From Alphaproteobacteria bacterium (GTDB taxonomy: Bacteria > Pseudomonadota > Alphaproteobacteria > Rickettsiales > SXRF01): a stretch of 64,000 nucleotides of DNA. Below are positions 1-7,692 of this stretch, piece by piece. The notes below the pieces were generated by a model. That model was given only the letters and a program-made list of their open reading frames with translations. It had not been told where the DNA came from and did not search any database. The position numbers and the translations under genes are program-made. How positions within the stretch are numbered: the first letter of the stretch is position 1; every line of letters begins with the position of its first letter. The stretch covers positions 1 through 64,000 of the forward strand of contig JAGVLO010000001.1 in assembly GCA_020049775.1 (NCBI GenBank), in the 5' to 3' direction.

Positions 1-1
1 C

Positions 2-166
2 TATTACGACAGCTATTATGACGGCTACTACGAGGGCTATTACGACAGCTATTATGACGGCTACTACGAGGGCTATTACGACAGCTATTATGACGGCTAT
101 TACGAGGGCTATTACGGCTACTACGAAGGCTACTACGAAGGCTATTACGAAGGCTATTACGAAGGC
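2..166 (+). repeat. In-frame tandem repeat, 36-bp unit built of three 12-bp units
   Basis: Three consecutive 36-bp units (2-37, 38-73, 74-109) are identical except for one synonymous change in the third. Each encodes YYDS-YYDG-YYEG. They are followed by a 9-bp short unit (YYG, 110-118) and four 12-bp YYEG units (119-166). The array may extend left of the window. Near-identity at the DNA level implies recent expansion. All unit lengths are multiples of three, so changes in copy number alter protein length, not frame. Confidence 0.95.
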
Positions 167-3100
167 TATTACTACGATACCTGCTACTTCTATTACGATG
201 CACCTGCCACATATCCAGACGCGCCAGTAGTTACACGTCTTCCTGATCTGCCGTATAAACCTGCCATGCCAATGGATACTCGTCTGCGCGACAGGGAGTT
301 TAAGAAGGCTAAACTAGGCCAGGATAGCTGGGATATTGATACCTCGTGGCTACTGGGTGATGACCCAGAGCTTGACCTCAGTAATGCAGATAGCGCACCT
401 GACAGCAACCTTTACTATGATAGCCCGCCAAGCATCTTCGGTACAAAATACCAAGGCAATATCACCGGTGCCGCACCGCGCAGAGGCGAATGGTACCAAA
501 TGAAAGATACGCCGATTGTCGATGTGAACAGCTATCTTGCTGATCCGAATATGGCGTTCCAATATTTCATTAAGCTGCAAGACGAATCGTTCAACCAGGC
601 TAATACCGTGGACGAAGGCTCTGACAGAAGTAACTATTACGTAAGCAGTACATTCTTTATAGGTGACCCGCAACAAGGCTGCCCAGACATTGTTCAGTGG
701 ATCACGCCACCTGATAAAAAACCAAGCACACTTTATAACCGTGCTAAGCATAGGCTGACTCAGGCTAATAACTGCTATAACTACTTCATCCTTAATCATA
801 GTAAAAAACCTTGGTTTACGATGGAGCGTCCTGGACCATCGACCACTGACCCATTGTCCAAAACCAAACCAGAGCGTTCATTCCTCAATAACTGCCAACC
901 TTTGGTGAATGGTATTGATGCAACCTTCCTTGAGTTTGCAAAACCGGACGACAAACCAAGAGAAAAGATGGTCGGCTATTCAACCGTATGGTCATACGAC
1001 CGCGCAGATATGGATGAAAACGAATACTATCTCAGCACTTATCTGCAAAAAACATGGGATGCAAACTTCGTGTACCTTGAAGACAATAAGGGTGTGAAGA
1101 ATCCCGCCGGAACTATATTGTTCGAACTTAAAGAGCAGATTGAGTTCACCTTTAAAGAAACCAGCTTGCCTTGTATCAAGCGGGAAGAAATCGAAGAAAA
1201 TGAGCAGCTAGAACCGCCACCGCCGCCGAAGACCACTATCGATAATCCATGCGTACCTGATTCGTACTACGAAAGTTATGACAGCTATTATGATACCTGC
1301 TTGAAACTTGAGCCAATTCCGGCTGACTTCAAGTGGATTTCAAAGGAAGAAAAGCCACGTTATTGCCCGAATGTTGAAAGAATTACGGAACCAAGCCATC
1401 CGTTCTCGCCACGAAACGATATGGGAAGCACTGACCGTGCGTACTCTTCAAAAACCTCGAAAAAGCTGAAGGATCCGAAAGACTGTACGCCAGAGTGCTG
1501 GGGCTATACCGATTGGAATAAGCCAGACGCACGCAAAGAAAGAGATATGCACCTCAACCCTGTTGTTCAATGCGCAGTGGTGCCTGTGGATATCTTAAGC
1601 TTCCGCCAAGAGGCCTTCGACAGCTGTATTATGCAACGTATTAACTGGAACTTTAATATATTCCTGATGGATTGGCTGGAAGGCAACATCCAGATGGCAG
1701 ACTCAGAGTGTCCGGATCCGCAACATTCCGATAAAGGCGGCCGTATTCCAGAATCCGGATGGCGCTTCAACCAGGGATCACCTTGTAAGACACGTTATTG
1801 GGAAACGGATACTGTTGCAGAATGTCCTGTGAAAATGAGTATCCAACAGTGCTGCCGTATTATCGTGAAGGACGTTGTACCGGCCAACTTCATTAAGTAC
1901 CGCACCTGTGAGGGCAAACGCCAAGCAATTGCAGAAGACAAGGAACTGCAGGAACTCCTGCATGCTGACGAGTTGCATGTATGCTACGACTCGCCGCCGG
2001 CACCCAACTTCACAGGCGCTGATACACCGGCAGACTCGCCGATTTATAACATCGTTGATGATACATTTGGTGGCCCGCCAACCGCTGAATGGTTCTATGC
2101 AACCAATAGACGCCCGGATATCAATATCCAGAGTCATTGCACCAACATGCGCATCAATGAAAATAATTGTTACAATTCTGAGCCGCCTGAATACCGCTTT
2201 ACCAAATATTTCGCAGCACACTCTGATGATGTGGGCGAAGGTGCAACGGGCAAGCTGATAGGCTATAATATGCCATATGTACGTTGGTGGGATACCGGCG
2301 TATCGGCACTTGAGCCAGATCACGGCGGCAGCTTCGTGAATACGCTGGGCGGCTTCGATACCGTAGTCGGTGCCGGTCGTGAAGAACGCACCAGTTACGA
2401 TGCCGAGGAAAGCAAAAATCTCGCTTATGAAATCTATGGTGATGCGCCACCAGAATTGTTTATTGTACAGCAACAACAACAAGGACGCGTTGGTGGTTGG
2501 GCTGAGCTTAAAAAGTATCAGGTTGATACTATGCGTAACGACAATAACTTCTGTATTGGCGTGTATGAAAAATTACGCAAACCTGGTTCCGAGGAAGCCT
2601 TGGCCCTTGCAAAAATAGGCTCAGGCTATAATAGCCGTGTAGGCGCGCACTGGCCGTGGTCATGGCCGCACCTTGGCTATGCCAGCGATACACACGGCCA
2701 CGCATTCCCGTCCGCATTTGGTAACGGACAATTCATGTCATCACCAGGGCTTGACCAGGTATTGACTGGTGACGTGATTGTGTACAAGATCAACGGGCTA
2801 CCGCGCGTAGCATACGTAAGCAAGATCGCAGGATTCGCTAAAGAAGGCGACGACATCCCGATTTCCGATGACAGCAATACTGATGTGAAGATCGTATTCA
2901 ACCCGAATGATAGCCGTTTCCACCTTGATAGCGAGGATGGCGAGCTACTACATCCGACACGTATTGAAACCATGACATGGGATTATGGTAAGTTCCAGTC
3001 TTCTACCGCCGGCAGTATTATGTGGGGTATGGGACCAGAGCGCACAATTTATAAGAATGAGGTCCCTGAATATTATCAGAACCAAATTTGCGAATTGGAA

Positions 3101-3811
3101 TTCCGCGCCCTGACATATTTCGAGGATCAGCAGAGCGGTATATTGGATGAAGAATGTCTGGATGTTGCGAAAGACGATCTGAATTGCAGTGGCCTGAAGT
3201 GCCAGCCGTCATGCGTTGACCCTGACTATACTTCATGCGTACTGCCCAATAGTATCAGCGATTGGGATTCTGTAATGATATTCCGGCCGATTGTTAATAA
3301 TGATGAGCCATGCCCAGGCCAGATAACAGATGTTACGGACAACATTCCATTCGATCTGTCTGCAACTTATACCTATCAGACCCCTGTCATAACTGAAGAA
3401 GACTTATTTAACGGTGTCAAGCCGCCACCACCACCAACCGAAGTAATAACGCAGTCCGAAGCGCAGCTCGTAAACAGCAACTTGTGGGCATACTGCGTCA
3501 ACGAAGGTTACCCGCCGCCAAAAGACTGGAGCAGGGAATACAGAGGACCGCAAACTGGTGCTATTACAAAGACCACTCTATGCGGCCCAGAATGGCGCTA
3601 CAAAGTTAAAGGCAGTGATATGTCAGGCATGACACCTGAAGAGCGTGCAAAGGCACGTGAAGATGCAGCGAAGAGCGGTTGCAGCGCATCTACACAAGCA
3701 TACAAACTCTTCCCTCAATTCCGTGGCCGCGAAACGCCAAAGAAGGATATCCCTGATCCACAAGGATTCCACGGCCTATGGAATATCATGCCATACTGGC
3801 CTTTCAGATAA
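2..3811 (+). CDS. Very large Tyr-repeat, Cys-rich protein of unknown function (5' end outside window)
   Basis: The reading frame is open from the first bases of the window, so the protein starts upstream; 1269 residues are visible and the ATG at 266 is internal. It opens with about 14 units of Tyr-Tyr-(Asp/Glu)-(Gly/Ser); a degenerate echo (YYESYDSYYDTC) recurs near 1266-1300. The rest is not repetitive: about 32 cysteines, two proline tracts (near 1213-1230 and 3420-3438) that look like domain linkers, and a run of five Gln near 2470. A stretch near 2760-2830 (TGDVIVYK then RVAYVSK, with a Cys about 75 residues before) faintly resembles the Cys...GDV...HVA pattern of CHAP/NlpC-P60 hydrolases, but the usual His is Arg. 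I do not recognise the family. The Cys content suggests a secreted or surface disulfide-bonded protein (inference). It is followed by a strong terminator and is not in an operon with the genes to its right. Confidence 0.85.
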   Translation, partial: YYDSYYDGYYEGYYDSYYDGYYEGYYDSYYDGYYEGYYGYYEGYYEGYYEGYYEGYYYDTCYFYYDAPATYPDAPVVTRLPDLPYKPAMPMDTRLRDREFKKAKLGQDSWDIDTSWLLGDDPELDLSNADSAPDSNLYYDSPPSIFGTKYQGNITGAAPRRGEWYQMKDTPIVDVNSYLADPNMAFQYFIKLQDESFNQANTVDEGSDRSNYYVSSTFFIGDPQQGCPDIVQWITPPDKKPSTLYNRAKHRLTQANNCYNYFILNHSKKPWFTMERPGPSTTDPLSKTKPERSFLNNCQPLVNGIDATFLEFAKPDDKPREKMVGYSTVWSYDRADMDENEYYLSTYLQKTWDANFVYLEDNKGVKNPAGTILFELKEQIEFTFKETSLPCIKREEIEENEQLEPPPPPKTTIDNPCVPDSYYESYDSYYDTCLKLEPIPADFKWISKEEKPRYCPNVERITEPSHPFSPRNDMGSTDRAYSSKTSKKLKDPKDCTPECWGYTDWNKPDARKERDMHLNPVVQCAVVPVDILSFRQEAFDSCIMQRINWNFNIFLMDWLEGNIQMADSECPDPQHSDKGGRIPESGWRFNQGSPCKTRYWETDTVAECPVKMSIQQCCRIIVKDVVPANFIKYRTCEGKRQAIAEDKELQELLHADELHVCYDSPPAPNFTGADTPADSPIYNIVDDTFGGPPTAEWFYATNRRPDINIQSHCTNMRINENNCYNSEPPEYRFTKYFAAHSDDVGEGATGKLIGYNMPYVRWWDTGVSALEPDHGGSFVNTLGGFDTVVGAGREERTSYDAEESKNLAYEIYGDAPPELFIVQQQQQGRVGGWAELKKYQVDTMRNDNNFCIGVYEKLRKPGSEEALALAKIGSGYNSRVGAHWPWSWPHLGYASDTHGHAFPSAFGNGQFMSSPGLDQVLTGDVIVYKINGLPRVAYVSKIAGFAKEGDDIPISDDSNTDVKIVFNPNDSRFHLDSEDGELLHPTRIETMTWDYGKFQSSTAGSIMWGMGPERTIYKNEVPEYYQNQICELEFRALTYFEDQQSGILDEECLDVAKDDLNCSGLKCQPSCVDPDYTSCVLPNSISDWDSVMIFRPIVNNDEPCPGQITDVTDNIPFDLSATYTYQTPVITEEDLFNGVKPPPPPTEVITQSEAQLVNSNLWAYCVNEGYPPPKDWSREYRGPQTGAITKTTLCGPEWRYKVKGSDMSGMTPEERAKAREDAAKSGCSASTQAYKLFPQFRGRETPKKDIPDPQGFHGLWNIMPYWPFR

Positions 3812-3840
3812 CTCCTGCAGTTACTTACTAGGCACAATAA

Positions 3841-3875
3841 AAAGCCAGGCCTTCACCAAAGGGCCTGGCTTTTTA
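3841..3875. terminator. Bidirectional Rho-independent terminator
   Basis: A 9-bp perfect stem (AGCCAGGCC at 3843-3851 with GGCCTGGCT at 3862-3870) has a 10-nt loop, a T run on its right and an A run on its left. It lies between the convergent Tyr-repeat gene and murU and can end both transcripts. Confidence 0.92.
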
Positions 3876-3887
3876 TAGGCTATAAAA

Positions 3888-4607
3888 TTAGTGGTTTTTA
3901 ATCCAGTCTTCGGCCAGTTTCAGGCCTTTGGGATCACCAACATGCAGCCAGCTGCCATCATGGGGCAACCCATAAATACGCTGTAAGCTTCCGTCCTGAC
4001 TTATGTCTCGGTTATAGAGCAGGTTCATTGAAAACGCGCCTTCTGGCGCAGCTTCAAATAGGCGCGGGTGCAGTAGTTGTACGCCGGTAAATACGAAGGG
4101 AGCATGGTCTTCTGTTGTCCTGCGGCGCAAGCGGCCATCGGGCAACAGATAGAAGTCACCCTTGCCTTCGTAGCCTACGGCTTTTTCTGTGGGATGCAGA
4201 AGTAGCAACGCGTCCATATGGTTCCCCCATGCTTCTGACAGGCGGTGTAATGCCGGTTTCTTTCCATCAATACAAAGCGTATCGCTGTTAGCCGAAAAGA
4301 ACGGTGCCTGCCCCAGCAGCGGCAATGCTTTTTTTATACCGCCACCCGTTTCTAGCAAGTCTGGTTCATGGGAAATATGAATCACTGGCAAATTTTTGCG
4401 CTTAAGGTGTGATTCAAGCATCTCCGCCTTATAGTGGCTGTTTACCACAATATCATTCACACCTGATGCGCTAAACCAACCGAGAATACGATCGATAAGC
4501 GGCACACCGTCCACGGCAATCAGTGGCTTGGGCGTGTGATCCGTCAGCGGGCGCATGCGCGTACCCAAACCGGCGGCAAGCAATATGGCTTTGGTAGGCA
4601 TACTCAT
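3888..4607 (-). CDS. murU: N-acetylmuramate alpha-1-phosphate uridylyltransferase MurU
   Basis: A cytoplasmic nucleotidyltransferase of 239 aa that makes UDP-MurNAc from MurNAc-1-phosphate and UTP, the last step of the peptidoglycan recycling route that bypasses de novo, fosfomycin-sensitive synthesis. The N-terminus carries the NTP_transferase signature (AAGLGTRMRPLT, residues 11-22, then PKPL), followed by a sugar-binding region (ETGGGIKKAL) and a DT metal site in SANSDTLC. It overlaps the amgK stop by 4 nt, so the two are translationally coupled. The pairing with amgK makes this function more likely than the related glucose-1-phosphate or mannose-1-phosphate transferases, which share the same signature. 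It is the last gene of the iscX-tsaE-amgK-murU run. Confidence 0.9.
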   Translation of the reverse strand: MSMPTKAILLAAGLGTRMRPLTDHTPKPLIAVDGVPLIDRILGWFSASGVNDIVVNSHYKAEMLESHLKRKNLPVIHISHEPDLLETGGGIKKALPLLGQAPFFSANSDTLCIDGKKPALHRLSEAWGNHMDALLLLHPTEKAVGYEGKGDFYLLPDGRLRRRTTEDHAPFVFTGVQLLHPRLFEAAPEGAFSMNLLYNRDISQDGSLQRIYGLPHDGSWLHVGDPKGLKLAEDWIKNH

Positions 4608-5686
4608 GCTGTCAGCGCCAGATCGCCTGCGGAGTGGCGAATGCTAATTACGCCGCGATTCTCGGGCGCTATATGCCTGTCTGTCCATTCACGCAATTTT
4701 TTCATGGATGGGTGCTGCAGGTCACGTTCCAGATGTTTCCATACACGCGGAAGGTAATCAAGATAGTGCTGTTTGTTGTCACGTGCGGCAAGACGGGAGA
4801 ATATGCCGATAATCTTGCTGTTGCGCTGTGCGCCGAGCAGGGCATAAGCAGCCATAAAGCGGTCATGATTTACAGCTGTGGCATCAATATAGCGCTTCAT
4901 CATCGCATCCACCACTTCGGCTGGCACATCACGACGCGCATCCTCCAACAAGGAAACAAGATCATAAGCTGCATCACCATACACGCCATCCTGAAAATCC
5001 AGCAGCCCGACGCGTTTAATGCCGCTTCGCTCAGGCAACCACATCAGGTTGTCGGCATGATAGTCGCGATGCACCCAAATATTCGTTGCCAGTGGCGCAC
5101 TGTTAATCAGTTCATGCCATAATGCCTTGTATTCGGATGCAAGCTTCAGCGCCTGTTCCTTGCCAAGAACCTGCGGCAAGAACCAGTCGGAAAATAAATT
5201 CACTTCCCTCATCAGCAATGTGTAGTCATACACCGGTATATTAAGTTGCTGCGGATTTGAAAATTTTGCATTGCTGTCATGCCACTGTGCCAACACGTCA
5301 ATTGCCGCCGCATATAGTTGCTGCTCAAGCGCAGCCCGCTCGTTCTGGCTTGCCGTTTTCAATATGCGGGTGAAGGAATCATCCCCTAAATCTTCCAGCA
5401 AGAGCAGACCGGCATCCGTATCATGCGCCAATATACCCGGTGCGCTGTAACCTTTATCGTAAAGATATTGTGCAGTCAGCAGAAAGGGACACACGTCTTC
5501 CTTATCAGGCGGTGCATCCATCAGCATAGCGCTGCGGCCATCCTGTAATACACGTATATAGCGCCGGAAAGAAGCGTCGCCCGCCAGCGGCTGAAGCTCG
5601 GCCCTGTTAAAATCCGTGGACTTCAAAAGGCTTTGTATTGCTTCAAGCCGCGCCGGTTGCACAGTGTGTATAAAATTACTGTTCAT
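4604..5686 (-). CDS. amgK: Anomeric MurNAc/GlcNAc kinase AmgK (aminoglycoside phosphotransferase fold)
   Basis: Predicted to phosphorylate MurNAc (and GlcNAc) at the anomeric position, giving the substrate of MurU. The 360-aa protein has the APH/choline-kinase catalytic loop (HRDYHADN, residues 206-213) and the metal-binding LLDFQDG (228-234). The N-terminal half has the GDASFRRY motif of this subfamily. It overlaps tsaE by 11 nt upstream and murU by 4 nt downstream, so this is a compact operon. The tsaE-amgK-murU order recurs in alphaproteobacteria as I remember it; often addB follows, but here the operon stops at murU. The APH fold alone would allow other small-molecule kinases; the neighbour settles it. 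Confidence 0.9.
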   Translation of the reverse strand: MNSNFIHTVQPARLEAIQSLLKSTDFNRAELQPLAGDASFRRYIRVLQDGRSAMLMDAPPDKEDVCPFLLTAQYLYDKGYSAPGILAHDTDAGLLLLEDLGDDSFTRILKTASQNERAALEQQLYAAAIDVLAQWHDSNAKFSNPQQLNIPVYDYTLLMREVNLFSDWFLPQVLGKEQALKLASEYKALWHELINSAPLATNIWVHRDYHADNLMWLPERSGIKRVGLLDFQDGVYGDAAYDLVSLLEDARRDVPAEVVDAMMKRYIDATAVNHDRFMAAYALLGAQRNSKIIGIFSRLAARDNKQHYLDYLPRVWKHLERDLQHPSMKKLREWTDRHIAPENRGVISIRHSAGDLALTA

Positions 5687-6194
5687 GAAGTGCTTCCTTC
5701 ACCTTATTCAAACGTTCCTGCCATATTTCCGCATGGCCTGAGAATAGCAGTATTCTCTCGTTTTCCGTATGCGTGCCTGACATGGCAATATGCAGCGCGG
5801 ATGCCGGCAGCCTGTTCTTTGCAATTTCCGGCCATTCTATCACCGTAATGCCCGCACACAACGCGTCGTCCAGCCCTATTTCCTGTAAATCCTGCTCATT
5901 TTCCAACCGGTACAAATCAAAATGCGATAGTGATTCTCCGTTATTCAGCGGATAGGTTTGCAAAATTGTAAAGGTCGGGCTGACAATCTCTTCCTGCACG
6001 GGACAAATAGCCTGAATAAAGGCACGGGCAAAACTCGTTTTTCCAGCCCCTACTCCACCTTCCAGAAGAATACAATCACCGGACTTGCATTGCCTGGCAA
6101 GCGCAGTCGCCACATTATTAGTCTGCAAAATATTTTTTGATGCCAGCACTGCCAGCTTTTCGCCAGCATTCGCATCAGGTTTAGCCACGCTCAT
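5676..6194 (-). CDS. tsaE: tRNA threonylcarbamoyladenosine biosynthesis ATPase TsaE
   Basis: This is the ATPase partner of TsaB/TsaD in making t6A at position 37 of ANN-decoding tRNAs, a cytoplasmic and usually essential step. The 172-aa protein carries Walker A GGVGAGKT (46-53), the switch-like SPTFTI (72-77) and HFDLYRL (91-97), all hallmarks of the family. I chose the ATG at 6194 because the open frame extends further upstream (to 6275) only through the iscX coding region. With this start the gene overlaps iscX by 14 nt and amgK by 11 nt. Length is slightly above the usual 150-160 aa because of a short N-terminal tail. Confidence 0.93.
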   Translation of the reverse strand: MSVAKPDANAGEKLAVLASKNILQTNNVATALARQCKSGDCILLEGGVGAGKTSFARAFIQAICPVQEEIVSPTFTILQTYPLNNGESLSHFDLYRLENEQDLQEIGLDDALCAGITVIEWPEIAKNRLPASALHIAMSGTHTENERILLFSGHAEIWQERLNKVKEALHEQ

Positions 6195-6375
6195 CAATCC
6201 ACGCCATCTGAATTGCTTCCAGGATTTTTTCGTTGCAACCATCTGGTTTATCGTTAAATTCCGGAATCGAAGCAACCCATTGTTTTAAATCCGTAAAACG
6301 AAGGTTAACATTGTCCGCATCTGGATGAATCTCTTCGAGTCGTATGGCAATTTCCCTAATATCAACCCAGCGCAT
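6181..6375 (-). CDS. iscX: Fe-S cluster assembly adaptor IscX
   Basis: A small acidic protein of 64 aa that aligns along its whole length with the 66-aa E. coli IscX as I recall it: W-x-D-x-REI near the N-terminus, the RFTDLKQW core, then NEKILEAIQMAW and an acidic end. IscX binds IscS (cysteine desulfurase) and tunes iron supply during cluster assembly. It normally closes an isc operon; here no other isc gene is nearby, and instead it heads the tsaE-amgK-murU run, overlapping tsaE by 14 nt. The placement is unusual, but the sequence match is strong. Confidence 0.9.
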   Translation of the reverse strand: MRWVDIREIAIRLEEIHPDADNVNLRFTDLKQWVASIPEFNDKPDGCNEKILEAIQMAWIDERG

Positions 6376-6475
6376 TCTGATTATCCTTCAATTAAAAACA
6401 CAATTTTAATATAGTCGCGCTATTATTCAATACAACCATTGAAAAATATACAAAAATCATGCAGCATTATAGAGT

Positions 6476-7687
6476 ATGAAGTTAAAAAATCTATTTATCA
6501 TCCTTTTGATTCTGAAGTTTCGGAAGTTCTTCATCCTGCTGGTGGCGGCCGGTTCCGGTGCGTTGATTCATTACATACGTTACCCTGAGGGTATTCCCAC
6601 CAACCAAGACCCCTATGCGTCTGAACAAGAAATACAGGAAGTGCAGCAGTCACAAAGCAATGAAGGGGATGTGTATTCCAGCGTAGCCGGTAAAGGCAGC
6701 TTGTATGAAACCCTGCAAAACGCACGCGAGGGTGCTAAAACAGGCAAAGAATATACCGGTAGGGATTTTGGCCCAGTCACCACAAAGAAAACGCCCACAC
6801 AATCACAATACCAGGATTACAACAACAGTAGCCAGTCGGGGGGTATCGGTAAAGTAGGCAGTGCCGGTTCAAGGTCACCCAGCGGAAATTATGGCAGTAA
6901 TCCCTATGCCAAAGAGCAATCTTCATCTGATGATGTCGCTTTGCTGCAAGCCGCTGCAAAAGGGGATAAAGTCAATGTAGATCGTCGTCTTTCTGCCGGA
7001 GCAAAAATAGACAGCCGCGATAATGAACGGCGCACACCGCTGATGTATGCCAGCGCAAATGGCTTTGAGGAAATTATAGACCGTCTTGTCGCCGCGGGGG
7101 CAAACCCCAATTTTAAAGACCGTGCCGGAAACAACGCCTATGACTACGCCGCAGGCCGAGGACTGGTAGAAACCGTGCAGTATTTGCTGGACCGCAACCG
7201 CGCCAAGGACGACCGCCATTATATTGAATTTGCACAAACCATTCGCGCCGTTTATGCCGGCGACACTTCCCTGTTGCCAGCCGGCAGCGGCAAGTTAACA
7301 TCGGTCAACCGTCTCAACCCGGACGGTCAGGCACCTTTACATATCGCAGCGGGCAATGGCTCTATCGAGCTAATTAACGCACTTATCAAGCGTGGCGCAG
7401 AAGTAAACCTTGCCAACAAGGATGAGCAAACGCCGTTGCACTGGGCAGCATGGAACAACCAACCGGAAAGCGCCGAAGCCCTGCTGGTTGAAGGCGCTTG
7501 TGTATTTCAGGGCGAAGCCGCCGGAAACAATGCCTTGATGCTTGCTGCTCAAAGCGGGAGCAAGTCAGTCGCGGAAGTGCTATTGAAATACGGTGCAGAA
7601 AAAGGTATCGCCAATAAGCAAGGCAAAACTGCCGCCATGCAGGCAGAGGACCGCGGCTTCAGAGACCTCTCAACTATTCTTAAATAA
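6476..7687 (+). CDS. Membrane-anchored ankyrin-repeat protein
   Basis: The 403-aa protein begins with a hydrophobic segment (about residues 5-35) that could be an uncleaved signal anchor or signal peptide, then a Gln/Ser/Gly-rich linker (about 45-150), then about six ankyrin-like repeats (150-403). Recognisable repeat cores are RTPLMYASANG, QAPLHIAAGNG, QTPLHWAAWNN and NNALMLAAQSG. It probably exposes a protein-binding ankyrin domain outside the cytoplasmic membrane; partner unknown. Divergent from iscX with 100 nt between them, and convergent with the TPR gene, ending 5 nt before its stop. The ribosome-binding site is weak, so a downstream start cannot be excluded. Confidence 0.8.
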   Translation: MKLKNLFIILLILKFRKFFILLVAAGSGALIHYIRYPEGIPTNQDPYASEQEIQEVQQSQSNEGDVYSSVAGKGSLYETLQNAREGAKTGKEYTGRDFGPVTTKKTPTQSQYQDYNNSSQSGGIGKVGSAGSRSPSGNYGSNPYAKEQSSSDDVALLQAAAKGDKVNVDRRLSAGAKIDSRDNERRTPLMYASANGFEEIIDRLVAAGANPNFKDRAGNNAYDYAAGRGLVETVQYLLDRNRAKDDRHYIEFAQTIRAVYAGDTSLLPAGSGKLTSVNRLNPDGQAPLHIAAGNGSIELINALIKRGAEVNLANKDEQTPLHWAAWNNQPESAEALLVEGACVFQGEAAGNNALMLAAQSGSKSVAEVLLKYGAEKGIANKQGKTAAMQAEDRGFRDLSTILK

Positions 7688-7692
7688 CAGTA

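Noticed and set aside
2-166. CRISPR-like array
   Set aside because: Units are contiguous and coding, without spacers.
18-230. Open frame with Thr/Ile/Ala repeats
   Set aside because: It is the shifted-frame shadow of the Tyr-repeat DNA; the real frame is open from position 2.
266-268. ATG as the start of the giant protein
   Set aside because: The frame continues upstream without a stop through the repeat to the window edge.
1778-2482. 234-aa minus-strand frame
   Set aside because: Lies opposite the giant protein and looks like noise.
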